Below, piece after piece: positions 1 to 5,531 of a DNA stretch of 7,962 bases. Positions within the stretch are counted from its first letter, which is position 1. Each line of letters opens with the position of its first letter. The translations under genes and the position numbers were made by a program. The notes under the pieces were generated by a model. That model made no database searches. It saw only the letters and a program-made list of their open reading frames with translations, and had not been told where the DNA came from. Origin of the DNA: Bacillota bacterium (lineage in GTDB: Bacteria; Bacillota; Clostridia; Christensenellales; Borkfalkiaceae); NCBI GenBank assembly GCA_021768985.1, contig JAETTR010000044.1, forward strand, positions 1-7,962. Reading direction: 5' to 3'.

Positions 1-141
1 CTCGTGGCGAATAAAGCGGTGAATACCGACCGTTTCCATGCGAATTCCGTCAAAGCGAACGGCGTTATCCCCTTCCTCGAAGAGTACGCCGCCCGCACTG
101 AACGGGATATCGACGAGTATACGTTTGCGGATTTACTCTAA
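1..141 (+). CDS. C-terminal fragment of an unidentified protein
   Basis: The window opens inside a reading frame that stays open for 46 codons and ends at TAA 139-141. The other two plus-strand frames hit stops within the first 21 bases, so this is the only frame that can be coding here. The visible tail is soluble and mixed-charge, contains the segment NTDRFHANSVKANGVIPFLE, and finishes in an acidic stretch ending in DEYTFADLL. I see no membrane segment and no motif that I can tie to a family, so I give no function. It lies 105 nt upstream of the cardiolipin synthase gene on the same strand. The 5' part lies outside the window. Confidence 0.6.
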   Translation, partial: LVANKAVNTDRFHANSVKANGVIPFLEEYAARTERDIDEYTFADLL

Positions 142-246
142 AAGTTTATAAAATTTCTTTTTCGCCGGAAAAAGAAAATCCCGTGAGTTAAAGGGCTGCT
201 CGCCCTCTCCTTACATAAAAGCGTACGGAAGCCGCCGCGATACATT
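142..246. other. 105-nt AT-rich intergenic region with two small hairpins
   Basis: This gap separates the upstream partial gene from cls. It holds a perfect 10-bp AT-rich inverted repeat (arms 154-163 and 168-177, loop GCCG) and a small GC stem (AGGGC 192-196, GCCCT 202-206, 5-nt loop). Neither is followed by a plus-strand T-tract, so neither is a standard intrinsic terminator for the upstream gene. A weak promoter can be drawn with TATAAA at 147-152 and TTTGCG at 124-129 (17-nt spacer). The -10 is good but the -35 matches only three of six positions. Where cls transcription starts is therefore undecided. Confidence 0.35.
154..177. repeat. AT-rich perfect inverted repeat, possible weak terminator
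   Basis: The arms TTTCTTTTTC (154-163) and GAAAAAGAAA (168-177) pair perfectly around the loop GCCG, 12 nt after the stop of the upstream partial gene. There are only two G-C pairs in each arm and no T-tract follows on the plus strand, so termination would be weak at best. The left arm itself is U-rich, so a transcript could form a long A-U hairpin. Confidence 0.4.
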
Positions 247-1650
247 ATGCGAAAGCTTCGGAATTTCTTCGGCGGAAGGTTGTTCCCGTGCGCGCTTCTG
301 GCGGTTTTGTGCGCCGCCGTACTCTGCGTCGCGGCGATATGGCTGCCCCGCGCGCTCGCGCCGATCGCGGTCGCCGAGCGGCTGTTTTCTCTTGCCGTCG
401 CGCTCGCTCTGGCGGTCTCGCGCGATACGCCCGATTGTAAAATTTCCAAACTGATCCTGCCCGTCTTGCTTCCGTGGGTGGGAGCGTTCCTTTGTATTCT
501 CTGGCGGAGACGGACTCCGCCGCCCCGAACCGCCCCTCTGCGCGCGCAGACGGGGCTGTTATCGCGCATTGCGGCGATTTCGCGCCGACCGGTGCTGTAC
601 GCGGGCGAAGCGGAATATTTCCCGCTCGGGAGCGAAATGTCGGCGCGGCTGATCCAAGACCTTTCCGAAGCGAAAAAGTTTATCTGGCTCGAATACTATA
701 TCGTCGCCCGCGGGAATTTTTTCGGCAGGCTCCTGCCGATCCTGCGCGAAAAGGCGAAGGCGGGATTAGACGTGCGGCTCGCCTACGACGGGTTCGGCTG
801 TTCGCTCACCCTGCCCCGCGCGTTCCCGAACGAGATGAAGCGGGCGGGCGTAAAGACGACGGTCATCCGCCCCGTGCGGTTTCCCCTGCACGATCTCAAC
901 CGACGCAACCACCGCAAGATCGCGGCGATCGACGGCGTGATCGCATACACGGGCGGGATCAATCTTTCCGACGAGTACACGGGCGAAAAAATCCGATTCG
1001 GACACTGGAAGGACACCGCGATCCGCGTGACGGGCGAACCCGCCCGCGCGCTCGCCGAGCTCTTTGCCGACGATGTGCAAATTCCCATGCCCGAGGTGCC
1101 GTGCGAAAAGGGCGGCGTTCCCTGCGCCATCGTATCGGACGGCGCGAAGGATACCGAACGGCGCGCGGGAGAGAGCGCGATCGGACTGCTTCTTTCGAGC
1201 GCGGAGCGATACGCTTACTGCAACACCCCCTATCTCGCGCCGAGCGAAGCGTTGCTTACGGAGCTGAAACGGGCGGCGGATTGCGGCACGGACGTGCGCG
1301 TTCTCATTCCGCATATCCCCGACAAAAGAACGACCTTTCTGCTGACCCGCCGTTACGCGCGGGAGCTGTTGCGGGCGGGCGTTCGGATTCGGGAATACAG
1401 AGCGGGATTTCTGCACGCGAAGAGCGTGGTGACAGACGGAACGCACGCGTTCGTTTCGAGCTACAATCTCGATTACCGAAGCTTGTATCTGCAAGCGGAA
1501 TGCGGCGTCGCCGTGCAGGACGAGGAAATCGCCGAACGGTTAAAACAGGATTTTTTAACGGCGTGGGAAGAGAGCGTTCCCGTGCCGCCGGCAAAGTTTT
1601 TCGAGCGCGTCTGCGGCGCAATCCTGCGGCTGTTCGCGCCGCTGATGTAA
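247..1650 (+). CDS. cls: Cardiolipin synthase, phospholipase D superfamily
   Basis: Predicted to join two phosphatidylglycerol molecules into cardiolipin plus glycerol at the cytoplasmic membrane. The 467-residue protein has a hydrophobic N-terminal part with about three membrane segments (roughly residues 13-34, 36-56, 68-86), followed by two phospholipase D domains. Both catalytic HxKxxxxD motifs are intact: H222-K224-D229, followed by a typical TGGINLSDEY stretch, and H390-K392-D397, followed by SSYNLDYRS. Length and order match bacterial Cls of about 480 residues. ATG 247 is the first good start after an in-frame TGA at 184-186. Its ribosome binding site is poor: GGAAG at 227-231 sits about 15 nt away. 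The HAD gene begins 19 nt downstream, so they are probably co-transcribed. The membrane anchor plus two HKD motifs make another PLD-family role unlikely; I am confident of the family and fairly confident of the reaction. Confidence 0.93.
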   Translation: MRKLRNFFGGRLFPCALLAVLCAAVLCVAAIWLPRALAPIAVAERLFSLAVALALAVSRDTPDCKISKLILPVLLPWVGAFLCILWRRRTPPPRTAPLRAQTGLLSRIAAISRRPVLYAGEAEYFPLGSEMSARLIQDLSEAKKFIWLEYYIVARGNFFGRLLPILREKAKAGLDVRLAYDGFGCSLTLPRAFPNEMKRAGVKTTVIRPVRFPLHDLNRRNHRKIAAIDGVIAYTGGINLSDEYTGEKIRFGHWKDTAIRVTGEPARALAELFADDVQIPMPEVPCEKGGVPCAIVSDGAKDTERRAGESAIGLLLSSAERYAYCNTPYLAPSEALLTELKRAADCGTDVRVLIPHIPDKRTTFLLTRRYARELLRAGVRIREYRAGFLHAKSVVTDGTHAFVSSYNLDYRSLYLQAECGVAVQDEEIAERLKQDFLTAWEESVPVPPAKFFERVCGAILRLFAPLM

Positions 1651-1669
1651 ATCGCACAAGAGAGTGACT

Positions 1670-2470
1670 ATGATAAAGTTCATTGCAACCGATCTCGACG
1701 GCACCCTGCTCGACGAGAACAGAAAACTGCCCGCGGGGATCTTCGGGCTGATTGAAAAGCTCTGGAAAAAGGGAATCGTATTCGCGCCCGCAAGCGGCAG
1801 ACAATACGCCAACATGAAGAAGCTTTTCGCGCCCGTCGCGGACAAGGTGGTTTTTATCTGCGAGAACGGCGCGCTCATCAAGCGGGGCGGCGAAACGCTG
1901 CACCTGAACCCCATTCCCGACGATCTCTTGAAATCCGCGCTCGATAAGATCCGCGCGACGGCGCACGTGTTCCCCATGCTCTGCGGCGTCGACTGGGCGT
2001 ACATAGAAAACGACGAACAGCCCTTTTTGAACTACGCTTACGCTTCGTACGACAACTGCAAGCTCGTAAACAATCTCGACGGCGTGATCGGCACGGAGCC
2101 CGTCTGCAAAATCGCGATATACGATGAAATCTCCTCGGCGGAGAACTGCATTAAAATTCTGCCGCAACAGCTCCCCGAACTGCGCACGATTCTCTCGGGC
2201 AAGGACTGGTGCGACGTTTCGGCAAAAGGCGCGGACAAGGGCGACGCGGTCCGCTTTCTGCGCGGATATTTCTCGCTGAAAAAGGAGGAATGCGCGGCGT
2301 TCGGCGACCACATGAACGACTACGAAATGCTGCTCGAATGCGGACACCCCTTCGTGACGGAAAACGCCTATCCGCCCCTAAAGGAGCTGATCGGGCGGAC
2401 GGTGCCCTCGAACCGCGAAGGCGGCGCGTTCCACAAAATCCAAGAAATTTCGGAGGACAATCAACTATGA
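1670..2470 (+). CDS. Cof-type HAD-superfamily (class IIB) phosphatase
   Basis: A cytoplasmic Mg-dependent phosphohydrolase of the Cof/YidA group, whose members dephosphorylate sugar phosphates or phosphorylated cofactors; the substrate cannot be read from sequence. All four HAD motifs are present: DLDGTLL with nucleophile D8 and acid/base D10, S42 in PASGRQY, K190 in the GADKGDAV stretch, and GDHMNDYEML with D213 and D217. The region between motifs II and III is long, as expected for a C2B cap. At 266 residues it has the usual length. A GTG at 1664 is in frame, but ATG 1670 gives the family-typical start MIKFIATDLDGTLL and has AGAGAG at 1659-1664 placed 5 nt upstream, so I chose it. It lies 19 nt after cls, and its TGA (2468-2470) overlaps the ATG of the next gene, pointing to translational coupling of two phosphoester hydrolases. 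Confidence 0.92.
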   Translation: MIKFIATDLDGTLLDENRKLPAGIFGLIEKLWKKGIVFAPASGRQYANMKKLFAPVADKVVFICENGALIKRGGETLHLNPIPDDLLKSALDKIRATAHVFPMLCGVDWAYIENDEQPFLNYAYASYDNCKLVNNLDGVIGTEPVCKIAIYDEISSAENCIKILPQQLPELRTILSGKDWCDVSAKGADKGDAVRFLRGYFSLKKEECAAFGDHMNDYEMLLECGHPFVTENAYPPLKELIGRTVPSNREGGAFHKIQEISEDNQL

Positions 2471-3003
2471 AACTCGTCATCGCTTCGGATATCCACGGCT
2501 CGGCGCACTACTGCCGTCTGCTGAAAGAACGGTTCGAAGAAGAGAACGCCGACAAGCTGCTCTTGCTCGGCGATCTTCTGTACCACGGCGCACGCAATCC
2601 CCTGCCCGCGGAATATAATACGTTGGAAGTCGCGCGCATTCTCAATTCCCTAAAAGAGCGCATTCTCTGCGTGCGCGGAAACTGCGACAGCGAAGTCGAT
2701 TCCATGGTGCTTGAATTCCCGATCACCGCGGATTTTTGCTTCTTCCCGCTCGGAAACGGCACGGCGGTCGCAACGCACGGACACAAGACGCCCGCCGCGT
2801 TAGGTAAAGGCGATTATCTCGTGAACGGACATTTCCACGTGCCCGCGTTCGAGGAAAGACCGGAGGGCTATTTTTACGTGAACTGCGGTTCGGTATCCAT
2901 TCCCAAAGAGAACTCTCCCCACTCCTATCTCGTGGCAGACGGGAAGCAGCTCGTATGGAAAGATGTGGAAACGGGAATCCCTTTCCGCAGAGAAAAATTG
3001 TGA
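2467..3003 (+). CDS. yfcE: YfcE-like metallophosphodiesterase
   Basis: A calcineurin-like metallophosphoesterase of the YfcE/MJ0936 family. E. coli YfcE is a Mn-dependent phosphodiesterase active on artificial substrates, and its natural substrate is unsettled. The 178 residues align by eye with E. coli YfcE (184 residues) over the whole length. The metal ligands are all present: D8 and H10 in SDIHG, D36 in LGDLLYHG, N72 in RGNCDSEVD, H104 in THGH, and H122 and H124 in NGHFH. The tail has the family's NCGSVSIPKENSPHSY stretch. The start is ATG 2467, inside the stop codon of the HAD gene (ATGA overlap). The same frame is open further upstream to 2209, but that extension only repeats HAD coding sequence out of frame and adds nothing family-like. 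No clear terminator follows; the next gene has its own promoter 47 nt after the stop. Confidence 0.93.
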   Translation: MKLVIASDIHGSAHYCRLLKERFEEENADKLLLLGDLLYHGARNPLPAEYNTLEVARILNSLKERILCVRGNCDSEVDSMVLEFPITADFCFFPLGNGTAVATHGHKTPAALGKGDYLVNGHFHVPAFEERPEGYFYVNCGSVSIPKENSPHSYLVADGKQLVWKDVETGIPFRREKL

Positions 3004-3049
3004 AAAGATACGGGATTGTAAAATTTTTTAATAATTTCTTGTAAAAGGG

Positions 3050-3078
3050 TTGACAATAGCGCCAAAAATGTGTACTAT
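3050..3078 (+). promoter_or_regulatory. Near-consensus sigma-A promoter for the small membrane protein
   Basis: TTGACA at 3050-3055 is a perfect -35 box. A 17-nt spacer separates it from TACTAT at 3073-3078, which matches five of six -10 positions. Transcription should start near 3085, leaving a leader of about 30 nt before the ATG at 3116. This is the best plus-strand promoter in the window and makes the following gene independent of the cls cluster. Confidence 0.85.
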
Positions 3079-3102
3079 ATGAATATAAAGACAAAAAATA
3101 GA

Positions 3103-3108
3103 AGGAGG
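3103..3108 (+). promoter_or_regulatory. Strong ribosome binding site (AGGAGG)
   Basis: AGGAGG lies in a purine-rich run, with 7 nt between it and ATG 3116. This is a full match to the anti-Shine-Dalgarno core and fixes the start of the 77-residue gene. It is much stronger than the sites before cls and cca. Confidence 0.88.
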
Positions 3109-3115
3109 AAGAAAA

Positions 3116-3349
3116 ATGTCCATTAACAGCGGATTCAAATCCCTGCCGAGATTGGTACAGATTATTTTGCTTCTGATTCCCGGCGTGAACTGGCTCACGG
3201 AAATCCTTGTCCGCGGTTCGGCTGCGCTTCACGGGAAAGCGACGTTGCAGGTGATTGTGCTTATTTTCGCAATTCTGCCTACCGGCGTCTTACTTGGCTG
3301 GATCGACTTGTTCTCTTGCTTGCTTACGAAGAAGTTGATTCTGACCTGA
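3116..3349 (+). CDS. Small two-helix membrane protein, function unknown
   Basis: A 77-residue protein that I do not recognise as a named family. It has two hydrophobic stretches, roughly residues 11-32 (with a PGVNWLTE turn region) and 43-70, joined by a short basic loop (VRGSAALHGKAT). This suggests a two-pass inner-membrane protein without a cleavable signal peptide. The N-terminus (MSINSGFKSLPR) and the tail (LTKKLILT) are basic or polar. Nothing catalytic is visible. The gene is a complete transcription unit with a near-consensus promoter, AGGAGG and an immediate intrinsic terminator, so it is very likely real and well expressed. Its codon use differs from the neighbours: 8 of 10 isoleucines are ATT, and 13 of 18 leucines are TTG, CTT or TTA, where neighbours mostly use ATC and CTC/CTG. 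That could reflect a separate origin, or simply the U-rich codons needed for hydrophobic residues. Confidence 0.85.
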   Translation: MSINSGFKSLPRLVQIILLLIPGVNWLTEILVRGSAALHGKATLQVIVLIFAILPTGVLLGWIDLFSCLLTKKLILT

Positions 3350-3360
3350 TCGACAGAAAG

Positions 3361-3387
3361 AAAAAACCGCCCGCGGGCGGTTTTTTT
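3361..3387. terminator. Strong, symmetric intrinsic terminator
   Basis: Positions 3361-3386 form a perfect 26-base palindrome: A6, then CCGCCCG paired with CGGGCGG, then a T run reaching 3387. On the plus strand it begins 11 nt after the stop of the small membrane gene and has a seven-T tail. On the minus strand the A6 run becomes a T run, so it can also end transcripts of the lipid kinase / PAS-phosphatase pair arriving from the right. A hairpin with loop CGCG leaves a 5-bp GC stem extended by six A-T pairs. Confidence 0.9.
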
Positions 3388-3405
3388 ATTTGGTTTTAAT
3401 TCGGA

Positions 3406-3420
3406 ATATCGATTCGATAT
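3406..3420. repeat. Perfect 15-base odd palindrome in the convergent gap
   Basis: ATATCGA (3406-3412), a single T, then TCGATAT (3414-3420) form a perfect inverted repeat in the 104-nt gap between the convergent small membrane gene and PAS-phosphatase gene. The central base leaves no room for a normal hairpin loop, so as DNA it looks more like a protein-binding site than an RNA element. It sits downstream of both genes, which is an unusual place for an operator. Confidence 0.5.
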
Positions 3421-3453
3421 CGTGCCGCAAAGAGGATTGCCCTCCGATGATTT

Positions 3454-4512
3454 TTACAAATCAAACGCGACTGCCGTCAGATCATCGTCGAAGGTGTCGC
3501 AAAAACTCTTCAAAACCGCTTTCAGCCGTTCGATAAACCGCTCCGCATTCTCCGACTTCTGCAAGACGCCCTCCACCCGTTCGAGCGAAAACTGCTCGCC
3601 CGCGGCGTTCCGGCACTCGATCACGCCGTCGGTCAGCATGACGAGGATATCCCCTTTTTCGTATCCGATCGCCCTGTCCTCGTAGGCGAAGTCGGGAATC
3701 CATGTGGATACGGGAGGCGAGTTTACGTCGATTTCATCGATGCCGAGCTTGCTCTTCAACAGGAGCGGCGCGTTGTGCCCCGCCACGCTGTATTTGATTT
3801 CCCGACGCGTTTTATCGATTCTCGCGGCGGCGACGGTCACGTAAGAGCGCTCGTCGAGATTGAGCTCCTGAAATTTGGCGTTCAAGCCGCGGATCGCCGC
3901 CGCGGGCGAGGGCTCGCTCCGGTCCCAGCCCGCCTTGACGAACGCGGAGAGCATTCCCGCCGAAATGCCGTGCCCCGAAACGTCCGCGATCAACCCCATC
4001 GTCTCGCCGTTCACCTCGTAGATGTCGGGCAGATCGCCGCCGATCTCGTTGCGCGGCAGGTACATAAACGAATACGGCGTGCCGTTTTCGCTCTTCGCGG
4101 GGGGAAGCAGGCGTTGCTGGATATCCTGCGCGGAGTGCATCTCCCGCGCGATCTCCGTCTGATAAGCGTTGTCCACGATCCCGAGAAAATACCTCCCGAG
4201 CGGCTGCACCTTGATGCGGAGGGCGAAATCGTCCTTTTCCCCGCGCACGAAAATTTTGCGGAACGCCTTGCCGTCGTGCCCAGCCGCGTCGATAAAAATC
4301 CCGCGCATCGGGCAATACGCGCACTTGACGCCCGCGCCGCACCGCGTTTCCCGCTCCCCGCAGGAAATGACCTCTTTTAGCGAACCGCGCGCCTTACGGG
4401 AGTTGAAGTACTCGCGGAAGGCGCGGTTGGTATAACGCACTTTTAAATTTTTATCCACGACGATCGCCGCCGAAGGAACGCTGTCGAGCACGTCCCTGTA
4501 CAAATTCGACAT
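3454..4512 (-). CDS. PAS domain-SpoIIE/RsbU-type PP2C serine phosphatase
   Basis: A soluble two-domain signalling phosphatase of 352 residues. Residues 1-115 form a PAS-like sensor (DSVPSAAIVVDKN, then RYTNRAFREYF) containing four cysteines, C51, C58, C64 and C67, spaced C-x6-C-x5-C-x2-C. A helical linker with DIQQRLLPP (about 130-138) is typical of RsbU-like proteins. Residues 150-352 are the PP2C-type domain: GGDLPD (D160, D163), IADVSGHGISAG (D177), VAGHNAPLLL, MLTDGVIE (D295) and DDDLTAVAF (D343/D344), so the metal-binding acids are in place. Family members dephosphorylate anti-anti-sigma factors to switch on a sigma factor. No such partner is encoded in the window, so its target is unknown. 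The ATG lies 1 nt after the stop of the lipid kinase gene, with GAGGT overlapping that stop as ribosome binding site, indicating translational coupling. The PAS ligand or cofactor is not predictable. Confidence 0.9.
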   Translation of the reverse strand: MSNLYRDVLDSVPSAAIVVDKNLKVRYTNRAFREYFNSRKARGSLKEVISCGERETRCGAGVKCAYCPMRGIFIDAAGHDGKAFRKIFVRGEKDDFALRIKVQPLGRYFLGIVDNAYQTEIAREMHSAQDIQQRLLPPAKSENGTPYSFMYLPRNEIGGDLPDIYEVNGETMGLIADVSGHGISAGMLSAFVKAGWDRSEPSPAAAIRGLNAKFQELNLDERSYVTVAAARIDKTRREIKYSVAGHNAPLLLKSKLGIDEIDVNSPPVSTWIPDFAYEDRAIGYEKGDILVMLTDGVIECRNAAGEQFSLERVEGVLQKSENAERFIERLKAVLKSFCDTFDDDLTAVAFDL

Positions 4513-4513
4513 T

Positions 4514-5380
4514 TCAACCTCGGTACATGAGTAATTGTCCGCATACGAGTTTGGCGTTCAGCTCGTCCACGTGGAAAAGCTCGCCGTCGAACTGCGCCGT
4601 CTGCGGTTGCGCAGGCAGAATGCGCGCCTCGTCGCAGAGCACGTGGTGGGTGATCGAGCGCTTCAGAATTTTGCCCTGCATCAGACAGCTCAGTTCCTTC
4701 ATCAGCTTCAACCGCTTGGGGAAGTCGATGTATACGAGATTCATTTTTCCGTCGTCCACCACGGCGTCGGGGCAGAGCGGAATGCCGTTGCCCAAAAAAC
4801 TCCCGTTACATACCGCCGCGATCATCGCGTGCAGCTTCGTCGTCGCGCCGTTCACGGTAATCTCCACGTCGAGCCCCTTATACTTCATGAGCGAAGCGAG
4901 CAGACTGTGGAAATACTTGCTCTTGCCGCCGTTCTTCTTTTTCCCGCAACGCTCGAGAATATCCACATCGATCCCCATGCCCGCGATATTCATGCTCCGC
5001 CGCCCGTTGCCGAACTCGATATAGTCGGTGTAAACGGGAATGCGGTCGATGATCACGTCGAGCGCTTTTACGCCGAAGGGAATGTTCGCGGCTTTGGCAA
5101 AGTCGTTCCCCGTGCCCGCGGGAATCAGCCCGACGGTGCACTGCGAAGGATCGTGCAAATTGGACACGAGCTCGTTCAGCGTACCGTCGCCGCCGACGGC
5201 GATAAAGGTGCGCGCCCCCACGACGGAAAGCGCCTGCGCGTATTTACCCACGCCGCCCGCACGCCCCGAATAAAAGAAGCGGTATTCCGCGCCTGCTTCG
5301 TTCAGCCTTTTTTTCAGCTTTGCAACAAGATTATTGCCTTCGTCGCGTAAAACGCTCGGGTTGATAATGAAGTTCAGCAT
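4514..5380 (-). CDS. Diacylglycerol kinase-family lipid kinase (DagK/YegS/BmrU type)
   Basis: A soluble, membrane-associating lipid kinase of 288 residues, predicted to phosphorylate diacylglycerol (or a related lipid alcohol) with ATP. In Gram-positives, DgkB-type enzymes return to phospholipid synthesis the diacylglycerol released by lipoteichoic acid synthesis. The nucleotide-binding signatures are clear: FIINPS at 4-9, GGDGTLNE at 63-70 and PAGTGNDFA at 87-95. The C-terminal half carries FLGNGIPLCPDAVVDDG and QFDGELF, the usual DGK acidic sites. I chose ATG 5380 because it is preceded by AAAGGAG (5387-5393) 6 nt upstream and gives the family start MLNFIINP. An in-frame ATG at 5416 would add 12 residues translated through that ribosome binding site. 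Its stop is 1 nt from the start of the PAS-phosphatase. Some family members act on other lipids, so substrate certainty is moderate. Confidence 0.9.
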   Translation of the reverse strand: MLNFIINPSVLRDEGNNLVAKLKKRLNEAGAEYRFFYSGRAGGVGKYAQALSVVGARTFIAVGGDGTLNELVSNLHDPSQCTVGLIPAGTGNDFAKAANIPFGVKALDVIIDRIPVYTDYIEFGNGRRSMNIAGMGIDVDILERCGKKKNGGKSKYFHSLLASLMKYKGLDVEITVNGATTKLHAMIAAVCNGSFLGNGIPLCPDAVVDDGKMNLVYIDFPKRLKLMKELSCLMQGKILKRSITHHVLCDEARILPAQPQTAQFDGELFHVDELNAKLVCGQLLMYRG

Positions 5381-5448
5381 GACTTTCTCCTTTGCAGATT
5401 GATCCGAAAAACGCAAAATGACGCGCGATTATCTCATATGATAACTAT

Positions 5449-5477
5449 ATTATACAATATCTTTTCCGGAAGTGCAA
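5449..5477 (-). promoter_or_regulatory. Promoter for the lipid kinase / PAS-phosphatase pair
   Basis: On the minus strand a perfect TATAAT (-10) occupies 5449-5454, with TTGCAC at 5472-5477 as a weak -35 (TTG conserved) and a 17-nt spacer. A second possible arrangement lies slightly closer to the gene: GATAAT with TTGTAT, 18-nt spacer. The leader before the ATG at 5380 would be about 60 nt. Confidence 0.6.
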
Positions 5478-5500
5478 TTTTTTTCGGAACGTGTTACAAT
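5472..5500 (+). promoter_or_regulatory. Extended -10 promoter for cca-rmuC
   Basis: TACAAT at 5495-5500 matches five of six -10 positions and is preceded by TG plus one base (5492-5494), giving an extended -10. The hexamer 17 nt upstream, GTGCAA at 5472-5477, is a poor -35, which extended -10 promoters tolerate. Transcription would start about 25 nt before the ATG at 5532, leaving just enough room for the AGGAAAG ribosome binding site at 5524-5530. Confidence 0.6.
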
Positions 5501-5531
5501 AGTTTTCAAGAAAAATTTGCGGCAGGAAAGT

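Larger units (their letters stand above)
5381..5531. promoter_or_regulatory. Divergent promoter region between the lipid kinase and cca
   Basis: This 151-nt AT-rich gap must drive both flanking operons. Besides the two promoters listed separately, it contains an inverted repeat TTATC (5429-5433) / GATAA (5440-5444) with a 6-nt spacer, located between the minus-strand -10 and the lipid kinase start. It also holds an 8-bp palindrome TTCCGGAA (5464-5471), and TTTTCGGA at 5481-5488 with its reverse complement at 5403-5410. These could be operator sites, but nothing in the sequence names a regulator. Confidence 0.55.

Noticed and set aside
192..206. Small GC hairpin AGGGC/GCCCT before cls as a terminator or riboswitch part
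   Set aside because: The stem is only 5 bp, no T-tract follows, and no larger conserved fold is visible.
474..1667. Long open frame of 397 codons overlapping cls in another plus-strand frame
   Set aside because: The product is an arginine-rich, low-complexity-looking sequence typical of an out-of-frame reading of GC-rich DNA, and cls has intact catalytic motifs in the competing frame.
1304..2347. Long minus-strand open frame (347 codons) opposite cls and the HAD gene
   Set aside because: It spans two well-supported genes and their junction, has no recognisable motif and no ribosome binding site that I could find; it is a shadow frame.
2209..2466. Upstream extension of the YfcE-like gene in the same frame
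   Set aside because: The extension overlaps the HAD C-terminal coding sequence in a different frame and is arginine-rich. The family N-terminus MKLVIASDIHG begins exactly at 2467.
4535..5350. 271-codon plus-strand open frame opposite the lipid kinase
   Set aside because: It is antisense to a gene with intact GGDGT and GTGND motifs and has no start signal; long antisense frames are expected in this GC-rich codon pattern.
5381..5416. Alternative 12-residue longer start for the lipid kinase
   Set aside because: It would translate through the strong AAAGGAG ribosome binding site placed 6 nt before ATG 5380, and the family starts at MLNFIINP.
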